From a virus: a DNA stretch of 34,377 nt. Below the pieces are notes generated by a model that worked only from the letters and a program-made list of their open reading frames with translations, had not been told where the DNA came from and searched no databases. Position numbers and translations under genes: made by a program. Positions 1 to 6,627 of the stretch are shown here, in pieces. Location of the stretch: the IMG/VR virus record IMGVR_UViG_3300023301_000046, positions 1-34,377 of that record, one strand, 5' to 3'. Positions within the stretch are counted from its first letter, which is position 1; each line of letters starts with the position of its first letter.

Positions 1-19
1 CTAAAAGAGGTTAAAAGTC

Positions 20-160
20 ATGAATCAGACAATTAGTTTTATAGAAAATACATCAATTCTATTTCAAATTGATGTTGAAAATGAGCATATAGGGGCGGAT
101 TTTATTTGCTTACCTGGTGATGATGACTACGACGATTTTTATGACAATGAAGAAGAATAG
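20..160 (+). CDS. small acidic hypothetical protein (46 aa)
   Basis: An open frame of 46 codons begins at ATG 20, with AAGAGG about 9 bases upstream as ribosome-binding site, and ends TAG two bases before the primase start. The product is very acidic at its C-terminus (a run of Asp/Tyr followed by DNEEE). I do not recognise a family. The tight spacing suggests co-translation with the primase. Very acidic small early proteins are common in phages and some mimic DNA or bind host proteins, but nothing here shows such a role. Confidence 0.6.
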   Translation: MNQTISFIENTSILFQIDVENEHIGADFICLPGDDDYDDFYDNEEE

Positions 161-162
161 TC

Positions 163-825
163 ATGGCTTTTATAGGATTTAATCCATGCCCTAAATGTAA
201 TTCAAAAGACAACTTAGCGGAATATACAGAAAACTTTTACTGTTTTGGGTGTGGATATTCTAAACCTAAACGAAGTTTAAAGCGATTTGAGGCGTTAAAA
301 AGTGATAGCGTATATAAAGGTATTGCTTTGACAAAAGAATTGCACCATGAGGCTAGAAAGTGGCTTGTAGGGTATGGATTAACGTCTGAAGAGATGGAAT
401 TATTCGCATATAATGTTGATAATGACATTTTAGTGCTTTCTTATAGCGAAAATCACTGGCATGGGAGATGCTTTGCACCTAATAGTAAAAGGAAATATGA
501 TGGACGAGGTGACAAGCCTTGCGTAATATACGGAAATAATCCTGAAACGTGCGTGATTGTGGAAGATATTGTAAGTGCCGTAAAGGTGGCACGCCAGTTT
601 AGTGCCGTTGCAATGCTAGGTGCAATGCTTGCAGAAAAGCATGTAAGCGCATTAAAGCAGTTTAGTGAGGTGGTACTATGGAATGATAGAGATAAAGCGC
701 GAGAGAGTGTAAGAAATGCGCGTAGTATAGGTGAATTGCTAGGTGTAACCGTGAAAGTGGTTATAAGTACTAAAGACCCTAAAGAATATAGTAATAAAGA
801 TATATATAACTTTATAAAGACTTAA
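163..825 (+). CDS. TOPRIM DNA primase (T7 gp4 N-terminal type)
   Basis: A 220-residue protein that should synthesise RNA primers for lagging-strand replication. The N-terminus holds a Cys4 zinc ribbon (CPKC near residues 9-12 and CFGC near 27-30), the template-recognition module of phage primases. The middle and C-terminal part looks like a TOPRIM fold: VIVEDIVSAVK supplies the conserved Glu and LWNDRDKA the acidic pair. The helicase half of T7 gp4 is absent; a separate helicase gene lies at 1,630, so primase and helicase are independent proteins here. The ATG follows the upstream stop by two bases with only a weak AGAAGAA-like ribosome-binding site, which suggests translational coupling. Confidence 0.88.
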   Translation: MAFIGFNPCPKCNSKDNLAEYTENFYCFGCGYSKPKRSLKRFEALKSDSVYKGIALTKELHHEARKWLVGYGLTSEEMELFAYNVDNDILVLSYSENHWHGRCFAPNSKRKYDGRGDKPCVIYGNNPETCVIVEDIVSAVKVARQFSAVAMLGAMLAEKHVSALKQFSEVVLWNDRDKARESVRNARSIGELLGVTVKVVISTKDPKEYSNKDIYNFIKT

Positions 826-838
826 GTATTAAGTCTTT
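816..838 (+). terminator. hairpin terminator at the end of primase
   Basis: A perfect 9-bp inverted repeat (AAAGACTTA / TAAGTCTTT, loop AGTAT) overlaps the primase stop codon and runs into TTTTATATAT. The stem is GC-poor, so termination may be partial. It separates the primase unit from the promoter at 960. Confidence 0.5.
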
Positions 839-959
839 TATATATATATAATATAAAATACTATGTATTTTATATATATATTAATATATATATATATAAA
901 TATATAGAGTATAACAGATATTTAGATTTATGTAAAGATATTTAATAACTTAAATAGCA
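839..959. repeat. AT-only TA-repeat tract with a short hairpin
   Basis: Almost pure A/T with long alternating TATATA runs and an inverted repeat AAAATAC-TAT-GTATTTT. A closely similar tract, including a comparable AAATAC-TTT-GTATTT hairpin, occurs at about 33,420-33,585. No open frame of credible length is present. It is probably a melting or spacer region upstream of the promoter at 960. Confidence 0.6.
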
Positions 960-988
960 TTGTGTCACTTTAAGGTTTAATGTATAAT
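960..988 (+). promoter_or_regulatory. putative early sigma70-type promoter
   Basis: TTGTGT, 17 bases, then a perfect TATAAT at 983-988, about 34 bases before the next gene. The spacer end and downstream flank (AAGG.TTTA near the -10, then GCTCA after it) closely match the promoter before the PqqA-like gene at 12,580-12,608, supporting a shared early promoter type. Confidence 0.65.
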
Positions 989-1021
989 GCTCATTACCAC
1001 TTATAGGAAAGGATGATAATC

Positions 1022-1366
1022 ATGGCTGGATGTTTTGGTAATAGTGCCGAAGATAGATATAGAGAACGAGAGCTTAACCGTTATTTGGATAGCCAAGATG
1101 AAGCTGACGACCGCGACGAGCGCATAGCTGAATTAGCTGAAGAAATTGAAGCCGATGAACGATTGTTAGCTGACTTGTTATGTACTAATAACAATAACTC
1201 ACAGTTTATATATAATATATTTCAAGCGTTTAATAATTACAGAAGCTCACCATTAAGCCATTCACAATACCATGATTTTGGAATTGACATTGTGGGTATT
1301 ATGCGTGAATACATAGACCTCGTCGCTAAACAACATGCTGAACACTTATACGAGAAGGATAACTAA
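1022..1366 (+). CDS. hypothetical early protein with acidic helical N-terminus
   Basis: A 114-residue protein if started at ATG 1022, chosen because GGA at 1011-1013 then gives normal spacing; ATG 1013 is a possible alternative that overlaps the Shine-Dalgarno. The first half is highly charged (many Asp, Glu, Arg) and probably helical or coiled coil; the second half is less charged and ends in a His/Glu-rich helix. It is the first gene after the promoter at 960 and is followed within two bases by another small gene. No family recognised. Confidence 0.7.
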   Translation: MAGCFGNSAEDRYRERELNRYLDSQDEADDRDERIAELAEEIEADERLLADLLCTNNNNSQFIYNIFQAFNNYRSSPLSHSQYHDFGIDIVGIMREYIDLVAKQHAEHLYEKDN

Positions 1367-1367
1367 A

Positions 1368-1484
1368 ATGAGTGATTACAACCATAAAAAATACATATGT
1401 TTTAGTAAAAATAACGAGCGTGAAGAGGTGATTGCTATTGATGAAGAGCTAAGACATGCACCCTTTAAAGGAGAAATAAAATGA
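1368..1484 (+). CDS. small hypothetical protein (38 aa)
   Basis: A 38-codon frame starting two bases after the previous stop and ending in an ATGA overlap with the next gene. Its own ribosome-binding site is weak (GAAGGAT about 10 bases upstream). The 3' part of the frame contains the AAAGGAGA that serves as Shine-Dalgarno for the next gene, so it may mainly provide translational coupling. The product is charged and has no recognised family. Confidence 0.5.
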   Translation: MSDYNHKKYICFSKNNEREEVIAIDEELRHAPFKGEIK

Positions 1485-1621
1485 AATATTTACTAATAGC
1501 ATTAACATTGTTAGCAACAACGGCAACTGCAAGTGATTGTGTTTGGAATTTTTACACAGTGAATGGCGTAACCTATTCATGCATGACTTGCGGTAACATT
1601 ACATCATGCAATAAATCATAG
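1481..1621 (+). CDS. small secreted cysteine-containing peptide (46 aa)
   Basis: The frame begins in an ATGA overlap, with AAAGGAGA at good spacing. The N-terminus is a classical Sec signal peptide: MK, a hydrophobic core (YLLIALTLLA) and a small-residue end (TATA-S) with predicted cleavage near residue 17 or 18. The mature part, about 28 residues, carries four Cys (20, 34, 37, 43) that could form two disulfides in the periplasm. Cys-bearing exported peptides of this size in early phage regions are sometimes superinfection or cell-envelope effectors; that role is a guess. The helicase follows 8 bases downstream. Confidence 0.7.
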   Translation: MKYLLIALTLLATTATASDCVWNFYTVNGVTYSCMTCGNITSCNKS

Positions 1622-1629
1622 GGGGTTTT

Positions 1630-2850
1630 ATGGTTGAATACAGGATATTGAAGTGCTTTGTAGAAGACATCACTTTGTATGATAAGTATTACAGTAGTTT
1701 AAACTTGGAATTCATCAAGCAAAACTACCCTATAATGAATAAACTTTTTAAGAGTTTGCCAGCCAGTAGCTTTACAGAACTAGAAGCAAAATACCTAACG
1801 AATTACCCCGTTTTAAAGGAAGGTGACCGCTTAGTATTAAGAGAGAATTTAAACACCATAGAGGCTTCAGAAAGTGCCTTGGAGGGCGTGTTAGAATACT
1901 TAGAAGGACATTTAAGCAGGGCATGGGCAAGTGATGTGGCTTTAATGGCTTTAGATGTTGCCGAAGGCAAGCAAAGTGTAGAAAAGCTTAACGAGATATT
2001 AGCTAAACAATCTCAAAGTACAATTGTTACGGCAGACGTTGAACTAATATCCACTAGCATTACCGAGCTAACTAAGATTGATGAATTAGAGCCAGGGTTG
2101 AATTGGCAATTAAAATGCTTAAGGCAATCACTAGGTGCAATAAGAAAGGGTAATTTAGGGCATATCGCTGCACGGATTGAAACAGGTAAAACTGCTTTAT
2201 GGGTGAGTGAAGTTATATATATGGCACAGCAATTACCTGAAGATGAAAATGTAACAATATTTTTCAACGAGGAAAATTCAGAGGATGTAGTGTGGAGGTT
2301 GTATAGCTCGCTTACTGGTAAGCCATATAAAGAGATTAAGAATAATCTCACACACTATGAAGAGATATGGAACACTAAAATAGGGAAACGTATTAAGTTT
2401 GTACCGCCAGAGTATTCTACTAAGCGACATATTGAAGCTATTATGGAAGCGCATAAGCCTAGTTTAGTGGTTATAGACAATTCGGATAAAGTATTAGGCT
2501 TTGACGGTGACCGAGAGGACTTACGCTTACATGCAATTTATAAATGGGCTAGGCAGCTCGCACAAAAGTATTGTCCGATTATAAGTGTAGGTCAAGCGGA
2601 CTTTAGTGGTGCGAATCAAAGGGTGATTACTGAAAGCCAATTGGCAGGGGGTAAGACAGGTAAACCTTCAGAGCTTGACTTTCTAATTACGATAGGTAAA
2701 ATAGATAAAGATGGGTATGAAGATGTTAGGTTTATATCAACACCGCGTAATAAGCTTAGGGGTGATGCAACAACCGTTGACACTATGAGGCACATTAAAG
2801 GGGTGGATGTTATGTTAAATCCACTGATTAGCAGATACACAGATATGTAA
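1630..2850 (+). CDS. replicative DNA helicase (DnaB / T7 gp4 type)
   Basis: A 406-residue RecA-fold helicase that should unwind the fork ahead of the split DNA polymerase. Walker A is visible as ARIETGKT at residues 181-188, Walker B as LVVIDN at 279-284, followed by an H4-like motif (ISVGQADFSGANQ) and a candidate arginine finger (RNKLRGD). The N-terminal 150 residues are helical and contain no primase. AGGGGG lies just before the ATG. The position after the primase with small genes between is typical of small podoviruses in which gp4 functions are split. Confidence 0.9.
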   Translation: MVEYRILKCFVEDITLYDKYYSSLNLEFIKQNYPIMNKLFKSLPASSFTELEAKYLTNYPVLKEGDRLVLRENLNTIEASESALEGVLEYLEGHLSRAWASDVALMALDVAEGKQSVEKLNEILAKQSQSTIVTADVELISTSITELTKIDELEPGLNWQLKCLRQSLGAIRKGNLGHIAARIETGKTALWVSEVIYMAQQLPEDENVTIFFNEENSEDVVWRLYSSLTGKPYKEIKNNLTHYEEIWNTKIGKRIKFVPPEYSTKRHIEAIMEAHKPSLVVIDNSDKVLGFDGDREDLRLHAIYKWARQLAQKYCPIISVGQADFSGANQRVITESQLAGGKTGKPSELDFLITIGKIDKDGYEDVRFISTPRNKLRGDATTVDTMRHIKGVDVMLNPLISRYTDM

Positions 2851-2870
2851 CTGCCATCTAATAGTTTACA

Positions 2871-2991
2871 GTTCAAATACTTAAGTGTATTTTGAACATA
2901 CGAGAATCACTCGTTAGTAGCAGGTTCATTTCTAGAAAAACTATACACTTTTTCTAGAATCTTATTAAAGTAATTGGTGATTTTCTTTAAT
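2871..2991. repeat. four consecutive inverted repeats in an intergenic region
   Basis: The 169-base gap after the helicase holds four non-overlapping inverted repeats: GTTCAAATAC/GTATTTTGAAC (2871-2897, one bulge), ACGAG/CTCGT (2900-2914), TTCTAGAAAAA/TTTTTCTAGAA (2930-2959, perfect 11 bp, loop of 8) and ATTAAAG/CTTTAAT (2964-2991). None is followed by a clear T-run on the + strand. They could be a structured RNA leader, an operator array or an origin. Confidence 0.55.
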
Positions 2992-3019
2992 AGACAATAT
3001 TATTATTAAAAGGGATTAT

Positions 3020-3316
3020 ATGAAACATGTACATGCGGAATGGGTAAGGCTATGGTTAGATGGGGTGGACGTTGAATACAAAACTTTTTCAAAGTGGTGG
3101 TCTGTTACTAACCTTGCAGATTTTGACAAGTATGGAACTGAATTCAGATTTAAGCCCGCCCCTAAGCCAAAAATAATTAAGCATGTTACTTTACAACTTG
3201 AAGAGGATGTTGTCACACTCTATAGTGATTTAGAGTGTTGGTCACATTGCCATACCCTAAAATTAACATTCAATGGTGAAACTGGAAATCTAATCACAGC
3301 GGAGGTGTTGAAATGA
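3020..3316 (+). CDS. conserved phage protein with HAE.(..)WLDG N-terminus
   Basis: A 98-residue protein. The N-terminal half (HAEWVRLWLDGVDVEYK, a W-rich stretch, then EFRFKP) matches a pattern I know from many phage accessory proteins of unknown function, in which a His-Ala-Glu start and a Trp-Asp-Gly are followed by a YR.KP-like strand. AAAAGGGA precedes the ATG. It is the first gene after the inverted-repeat cluster and overlaps the next gene as ATGA. Confidence 0.75.
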   Translation: MKHVHAEWVRLWLDGVDVEYKTFSKWWSVTNLADFDKYGTEFRFKPAPKPKIIKHVTLQLEEDVVTLYSDLECWSHCHTLKLTFNGETGNLITAEVLK

Positions 3317-3411
3317 ATAAACATTTAGAAGCAGGATTACTCATTACACTTGTGGTTTTATCGTTTCTTTCGGGGTATGCTCTTGGCACACAGCAGCTAT
3401 TTGGAGTATAA
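3313..3411 (+). CDS. single-pass small membrane protein (32 aa)
   Basis: A 32-codon frame starting in an ATGA overlap, with a strong GGAGGTG ribosome-binding site at normal spacing, and ending one base before the methyltransferase ATG. Residues 7-25 (AGLLITLVVLSFLSGYALG) form one predicted transmembrane helix. Function unknown. Its terminal codons contain the GGAG that primes the methyltransferase start. Confidence 0.65.
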   Translation: MNKHLEAGLLITLVVLSFLSGYALGTQQLFGV

Positions 3412-3412
3412 A

Positions 3413-4384
3413 ATGAATGTATTAAGTTTATTTGATGGTATGAGTTGTGGGCAGATTGCCTTAAACAATTTAGGCATAAAAGTGGATAACTATTATGCTA
3501 GTGAAGTTGATAAGTATGCTATGCAGATTGCTAAGAAAAACTTCCCAAATATCACCCACATAGGGGATGTTACTAAAGTTATAGGGAGTGAGTTACCTAA
3601 GATTGACTTACTTATAGGTGGTAGCCCTTGCCAGGGGTTCAGCTTTGCAGGGAAACAGCTTAACTTTGATGACCCACGGTCAGCTTTGTTTTTTGAGTTT
3701 GTTAGATTGTTAAAAGAGTGCAAGCCTAAATACTTTATGTTAGAAAATGTAAGAATGAAACAAGAGTTCCAGGATGTTATATCTGAGCATTTAGGTGTTA
3801 AACCTATAATGATTAATTCAGCCTTAGTGTCGGCACAAAATCGGGTTAGGCTTTATTGGACTAACATACCTAATGTTGTGCAGCCGAACGATAAAGGCAT
3901 TGTGCTTAATGATATTATTGAAAATATTGTCGTTGATACAGTCAAAGACACAGCTAGAAATCGCAAACACTACAAGGAACTTAATCAAAAGTCACTATGT
4001 ATGTTAGCAACAATGTATAAAGGGGCGGGGAATACTGGAATGACTTTAGTCCCACAAATATTATGTGGTGCATGGAGGGGTAGATACCTTATTGATGGTA
4101 AAAGGCAAGACCATAAAGGAAGTGTCGTGGGTAAAACGGAACAACGGTTAGAAATTAGAGATGATGGTAAAACCAACACCATAACTACAGTACAAAAGGA
4201 TAATGTTGCCACTAAAGGGGGGGTGTATTACAGAAAGCTTACACCATTGGAGTGTGAACGCCTACAAACAGTTCCTGATGGTTACACAGATGGTGTCAGC
4301 AATAGCCAAAGGTATAAGATGTTAGGTAATGGGTGGACAGTTGATGTAATTGCACACATATTTAAGAATATGGAAACTATATGA
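3413..4384 (+). CDS. DNA (cytosine-5) methyltransferase
   Basis: Transfers methyl from S-adenosylmethionine to C5 of cytosine in DNA. Starting at ATG 3413 (TTGGAG at good spacing) the protein has 323 residues and opens directly with motif I, LSLFDGMSCG; an upstream in-frame ATG at 3350 would overlap the small membrane gene. Motif IV with the catalytic Cys is SPCQGFSF (C73), motif VI is ENV (111-113), motif VIII is AQNRVRLYW (141-149), and the C-terminal motifs IX/X are LTPLECERLQ and MLGNGWTVDV. No restriction partner is encoded nearby, so it is an orphan, probably protecting phage DNA from host restriction. It overlaps the polymerase gene as ATGA. Confidence 0.93.
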   Translation: MNVLSLFDGMSCGQIALNNLGIKVDNYYASEVDKYAMQIAKKNFPNITHIGDVTKVIGSELPKIDLLIGGSPCQGFSFAGKQLNFDDPRSALFFEFVRLLKECKPKYFMLENVRMKQEFQDVISEHLGVKPIMINSALVSAQNRVRLYWTNIPNVVQPNDKGIVLNDIIENIVVDTVKDTARNRKHYKELNQKSLCMLATMYKGAGNTGMTLVPQILCGAWRGRYLIDGKRQDHKGSVVGKTEQRLEIRDDGKTNTITTVQKDNVATKGGVYYRKLTPLECERLQTVPDGYTDGVSNSQRYKMLGNGWTVDVIAHIFKNMETI

Positions 4385-5535
4385 TTAAGGCAGTGGACTT
4401 AGAAACGTCAATCTATAACAAAGGCAACTTTGCAGACACACGTAACTATGTGTGCTTTGCTGGGGTTGGTGATACAATATGGGATATTGAATATTATAAG
4501 GATGAACCATATGGGCATAAATTAGTAGAAATACAACAAGCGATTGATGAAGCCACGTTGTTGGTGTTTTGTAATGCTAAGTTTGACATCCACCACTTAA
4601 AGAATTTAGGTATCACCTGTAGCCATAAGAGGATATGGGACTGCTCTTTAGTAGAATATATGTTGTCAGGGCAAACTATGACATACCCATCAATGAATCA
4701 AATGGCGGATATTTACAGCTTGGAACAGAAACCAGACATTAAAACTAAATATTGGGAAGAAGGGATACAAACCTGTGACATTCCGTATGATGAGATAGCA
4801 GACTATTTACAGCACCATGACTTACCTACAACATTAGCTATTTATAACCACCAGAAAGCTAGGTGTGAGATGCAAAGTGTACAGTTCCAAAGGTTAGTGT
4901 CAGTGCACAATCAAGATACACATTGTTTAGCTGAGATGGAACATAATGGCTTGTTTTTTGATGAAAAACAGTGTATAATGTCAAGTACAGAATTAGAAAT
5001 AGAGATAAAGAAATTACAGCAAGAATTGACTGATTATCATGACGTACCTGAGTTTAATACAGCCAGTGGTGACCATATGTCAGCATTGATTTACGGTGGG
5101 GTGATTACAATCCCACGAAAAGTGTTAGTTGGTGTTTATAAGACTGGTGACCGAGTAGGGCAAGATAAGTATGGGTGGCAAGATTTTGTATTTAACTTAC
5201 CAACCCAGTTTAAGCCTTTAGCTAAGACAGAATTAAAGAAAGCAGGGTTTTGGCAGACAGGTGCAGACATTCTTAAACAACTAAAGTGTCGTGATAATGC
5301 AGGGAAACATCTCATAAAGATTATCTTATCATTGGCAAAGCTAGAGAAATTATTAGGGACATATTACAAAGGACTGCCAGCTTTAAGAGAGAAAATGAAT
5401 TGGAAAGGTGATTATTTATATGGCAATTTGAGCCAAGTGTCAGTTGTTACAGGGCGATTATCCAGCAGCAAACCTAATCTTCAGAATATATCAGGTGAAA
5501 TGAAAAACATTTTTAGGAGTAGATATGGCTATTGA
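4381..5535 (+). CDS. DNA polymerase I family, N-terminal half (exonuclease and start of polymerase)
   Basis: A 384-residue N-terminal part of a family A DNA polymerase. The proofreading 3'-5' exonuclease is at the start: VDLETS (DxE), NAKFDIHHL, and exo III as YLQHHDLPTT. The polymerase domain then begins (LAEMEHNGLFFDE, NTASGDHM) and runs through the template/primer-contact motif (GRLSSSKPNLQNIS) to FRSRYG, where the frame stops. The palm catalytic motifs A, B and C are missing and are found in a second gene at 6,628, so this is one half of a split enzyme expected to assemble as a heterodimer. The stop is not within a damaged stretch: the break falls exactly between two conserved blocks. Confidence 0.9.
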   Translation: MIKAVDLETSIYNKGNFADTRNYVCFAGVGDTIWDIEYYKDEPYGHKLVEIQQAIDEATLLVFCNAKFDIHHLKNLGITCSHKRIWDCSLVEYMLSGQTMTYPSMNQMADIYSLEQKPDIKTKYWEEGIQTCDIPYDEIADYLQHHDLPTTLAIYNHQKARCEMQSVQFQRLVSVHNQDTHCLAEMEHNGLFFDEKQCIMSSTELEIEIKKLQQELTDYHDVPEFNTASGDHMSALIYGGVITIPRKVLVGVYKTGDRVGQDKYGWQDFVFNLPTQFKPLAKTELKKAGFWQTGADILKQLKCRDNAGKHLIKIILSLAKLEKLLGTYYKGLPALREKMNWKGDYLYGNLSQVSVVTGRLSSSKPNLQNISGEMKNIFRSRYGY

Positions 5536-5716
5536 AAAGAAACTTAGTAGTTATAAAGCTTTTAAGCAAGCAATGGATATAGTCCGTGAGTATGATAAAG
5601 ATGATTGTGCATATATTGCCAATCTAATTCTAAAACATAAAGAGGGTTCACCACGACCAGAGGAGACAGGCTTGATTACTGGTTACTACAAACCATTGAC
5701 ACAAGGGGAAGTGTAA
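5525..5716 (+). CDS. hypothetical protein, first gene inside the split polymerase
   Basis: A 63-residue protein. Its Shine-Dalgarno (AGGAG) and start lie inside the last codons of the polymerase N-half, overlapping it by 11 bases in another frame. Mostly helical and charged with Pro/Gly-rich C-terminus. Its stop shares one base with the next ATG. No family recognised. It is one of five genes filling the 1.1-kb polymerase break. Confidence 0.65.
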   Translation: MAIEKKLSSYKAFKQAMDIVREYDKDDCAYIANLILKHKEGSPRPEETGLITGYYKPLTQGEV

Positions 5717-6069
5717 TGAAAGAAGAACAAACTATTTATACATTAAAGCTTCATGAACATATAGTGACTAGCGATAGCTTAATTATAACAAGAGTCCCTG
5801 GAGGGTGGATTTATGAGTATAGTATTGTTGATAGTCTTGTCTTTGTACCTTTTAGTGGTGAATTTATGGGAGGTAAAGTAGATATTACATTCACGCAAGA
5901 GCCTGTATATGAGTATCAGTGGCTAGTTGACCACGGTGATGACAAGCTTATAATAACTAAATGGCACAGAACAGAAGAAGAGGTATTAAGCACGTTCCGT
6001 AAGTTTTCTCATTATGATTTAGTTATTGTAGAACGCCTCGACAAGTATAAACGGGAAGTAAAGGGGTAA
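5716..6069 (+). CDS. hypothetical beta-rich protein inside the split polymerase
   Basis: A 117-residue protein with AAGGGGAAG before the ATG, overlapping the previous stop by one base (TAATG). The sequence alternates short hydrophobic strands and looks beta-rich in the first 80 residues (ITRVPGGWIYEYS, LVFVPFSGEF), ending in a basic helix. No HNH, GIY-YIG or LAGLIDADG motif is visible, so it is not an obvious homing endonuclease. Function unknown. Confidence 0.7.
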   Translation: MKEEQTIYTLKLHEHIVTSDSLIITRVPGGWIYEYSIVDSLVFVPFSGEFMGGKVDITFTQEPVYEYQWLVDHGDDKLIITKWHRTEEEVLSTFRKFSHYDLVIVERLDKYKREVKG

Positions 6070-6073
6070 TAAA

Positions 6074-6259
6074 ATGGATGACATATATAAAAACATATTA
6101 ATAGGCAGCCTTACACTGTTTATTATTTTAATGGGTGTGGTGGAAGGAGTCCAACATAACGAGGCAACCCTAGGGCAGATTAGTAAATATGAATGTACCC
6201 AAGCTAAAGTATCTAAAGGTAAAGCTATTTGCACTACGCTAGAACTAAAGGAGGAGTAA
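6074..6259 (+). CDS. small membrane-anchored protein (61 aa)
   Basis: Starts 4 bases after the previous stop with AAAGGGG at normal spacing. Residues 7-24 (NILIGSLTLFIILMGVVE) form a single transmembrane helix; the remaining 37 residues contain two Cys and are probably on one side of the membrane. Followed directly by the next gene. Family not recognised. Confidence 0.65.
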   Translation: MDDIYKNILIGSLTLFIILMGVVEGVQHNEATLGQISKYECTQAKVSKGKAICTTLELKEE

Positions 6260-6260
6260 A

Positions 6261-6458
6261 ATGGATAATGAAGAAATGGAAAACGAAGATATGGGTAATG
6301 AAGAAGAGAAACATTTCTACTTTACATGTGTGGAGTTTAGTGATTGTATTAAACGGTATGGTGTAGCAGAAACCATGCTTAATGAGGGGATTAGTATGGA
6401 TACTTTTGAAGCATTCTACAAATTCTTTAATGCTAAGTATAATGACAATAAATTATGA
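6261..6458 (+). CDS. small acidic hypothetical protein (65 aa)
   Basis: A strong AAAGGAGGAG precedes the ATG. The N-terminal 18 residues are an acidic repeat (MDNEEMENEDMGNEEE) made of near-duplicated Met-(Asp/Glu/Asn) units; the rest (FTCVEFSDCIKRYG and onwards) looks like a compact helical domain. Overlaps the next gene by ATGA. Function unknown. Confidence 0.65.
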   Translation: MDNEEMENEDMGNEEEKHFYFTCVEFSDCIKRYGVAETMLNEGISMDTFEAFYKFFNAKYNDNKL

Positions 6459-6613
6459 AAAAAGAGCTTGTCACTGGTAATATAGTTTATGCACTTCAGA
6501 ATCTTTTACAAGGGCTGAAAGACAAAAAACCACATAGTGAAATTATAGCACAGTGGGATAAAGAGCGAGGCACTGATTGGATACTTCGTACCAAACAGTT
6601 AAAACACATTTAA
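6455..6613 (+). CDS. hypothetical protein (52 aa), last gene inside the split polymerase
   Basis: A 52-codon frame starting in an ATGA overlap with the previous gene and ending 14 bases before the polymerase C-half. No good Shine-Dalgarno of its own, so translation is probably coupled. The product is basic and helical (QGLKDKKPHSEIIAQWDKERG). No family recognised. Confidence 0.55.
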   Translation: MKKELVTGNIVYALQNLLQGLKDKKPHSEIIAQWDKERGTDWILRTKQLKHI

Positions 6614-6627
6614 GTTAAGGATAAGAA

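Noticed and set aside
5525-6627. Group I intron or intein as the explanation of the polymerase break
   Set aside because: The interval is filled with tightly packed genes carrying Shine-Dalgarno sites, leaving no clear room for a ribozyme core, and neither half has intein ends. Not fully excluded; see the finding.
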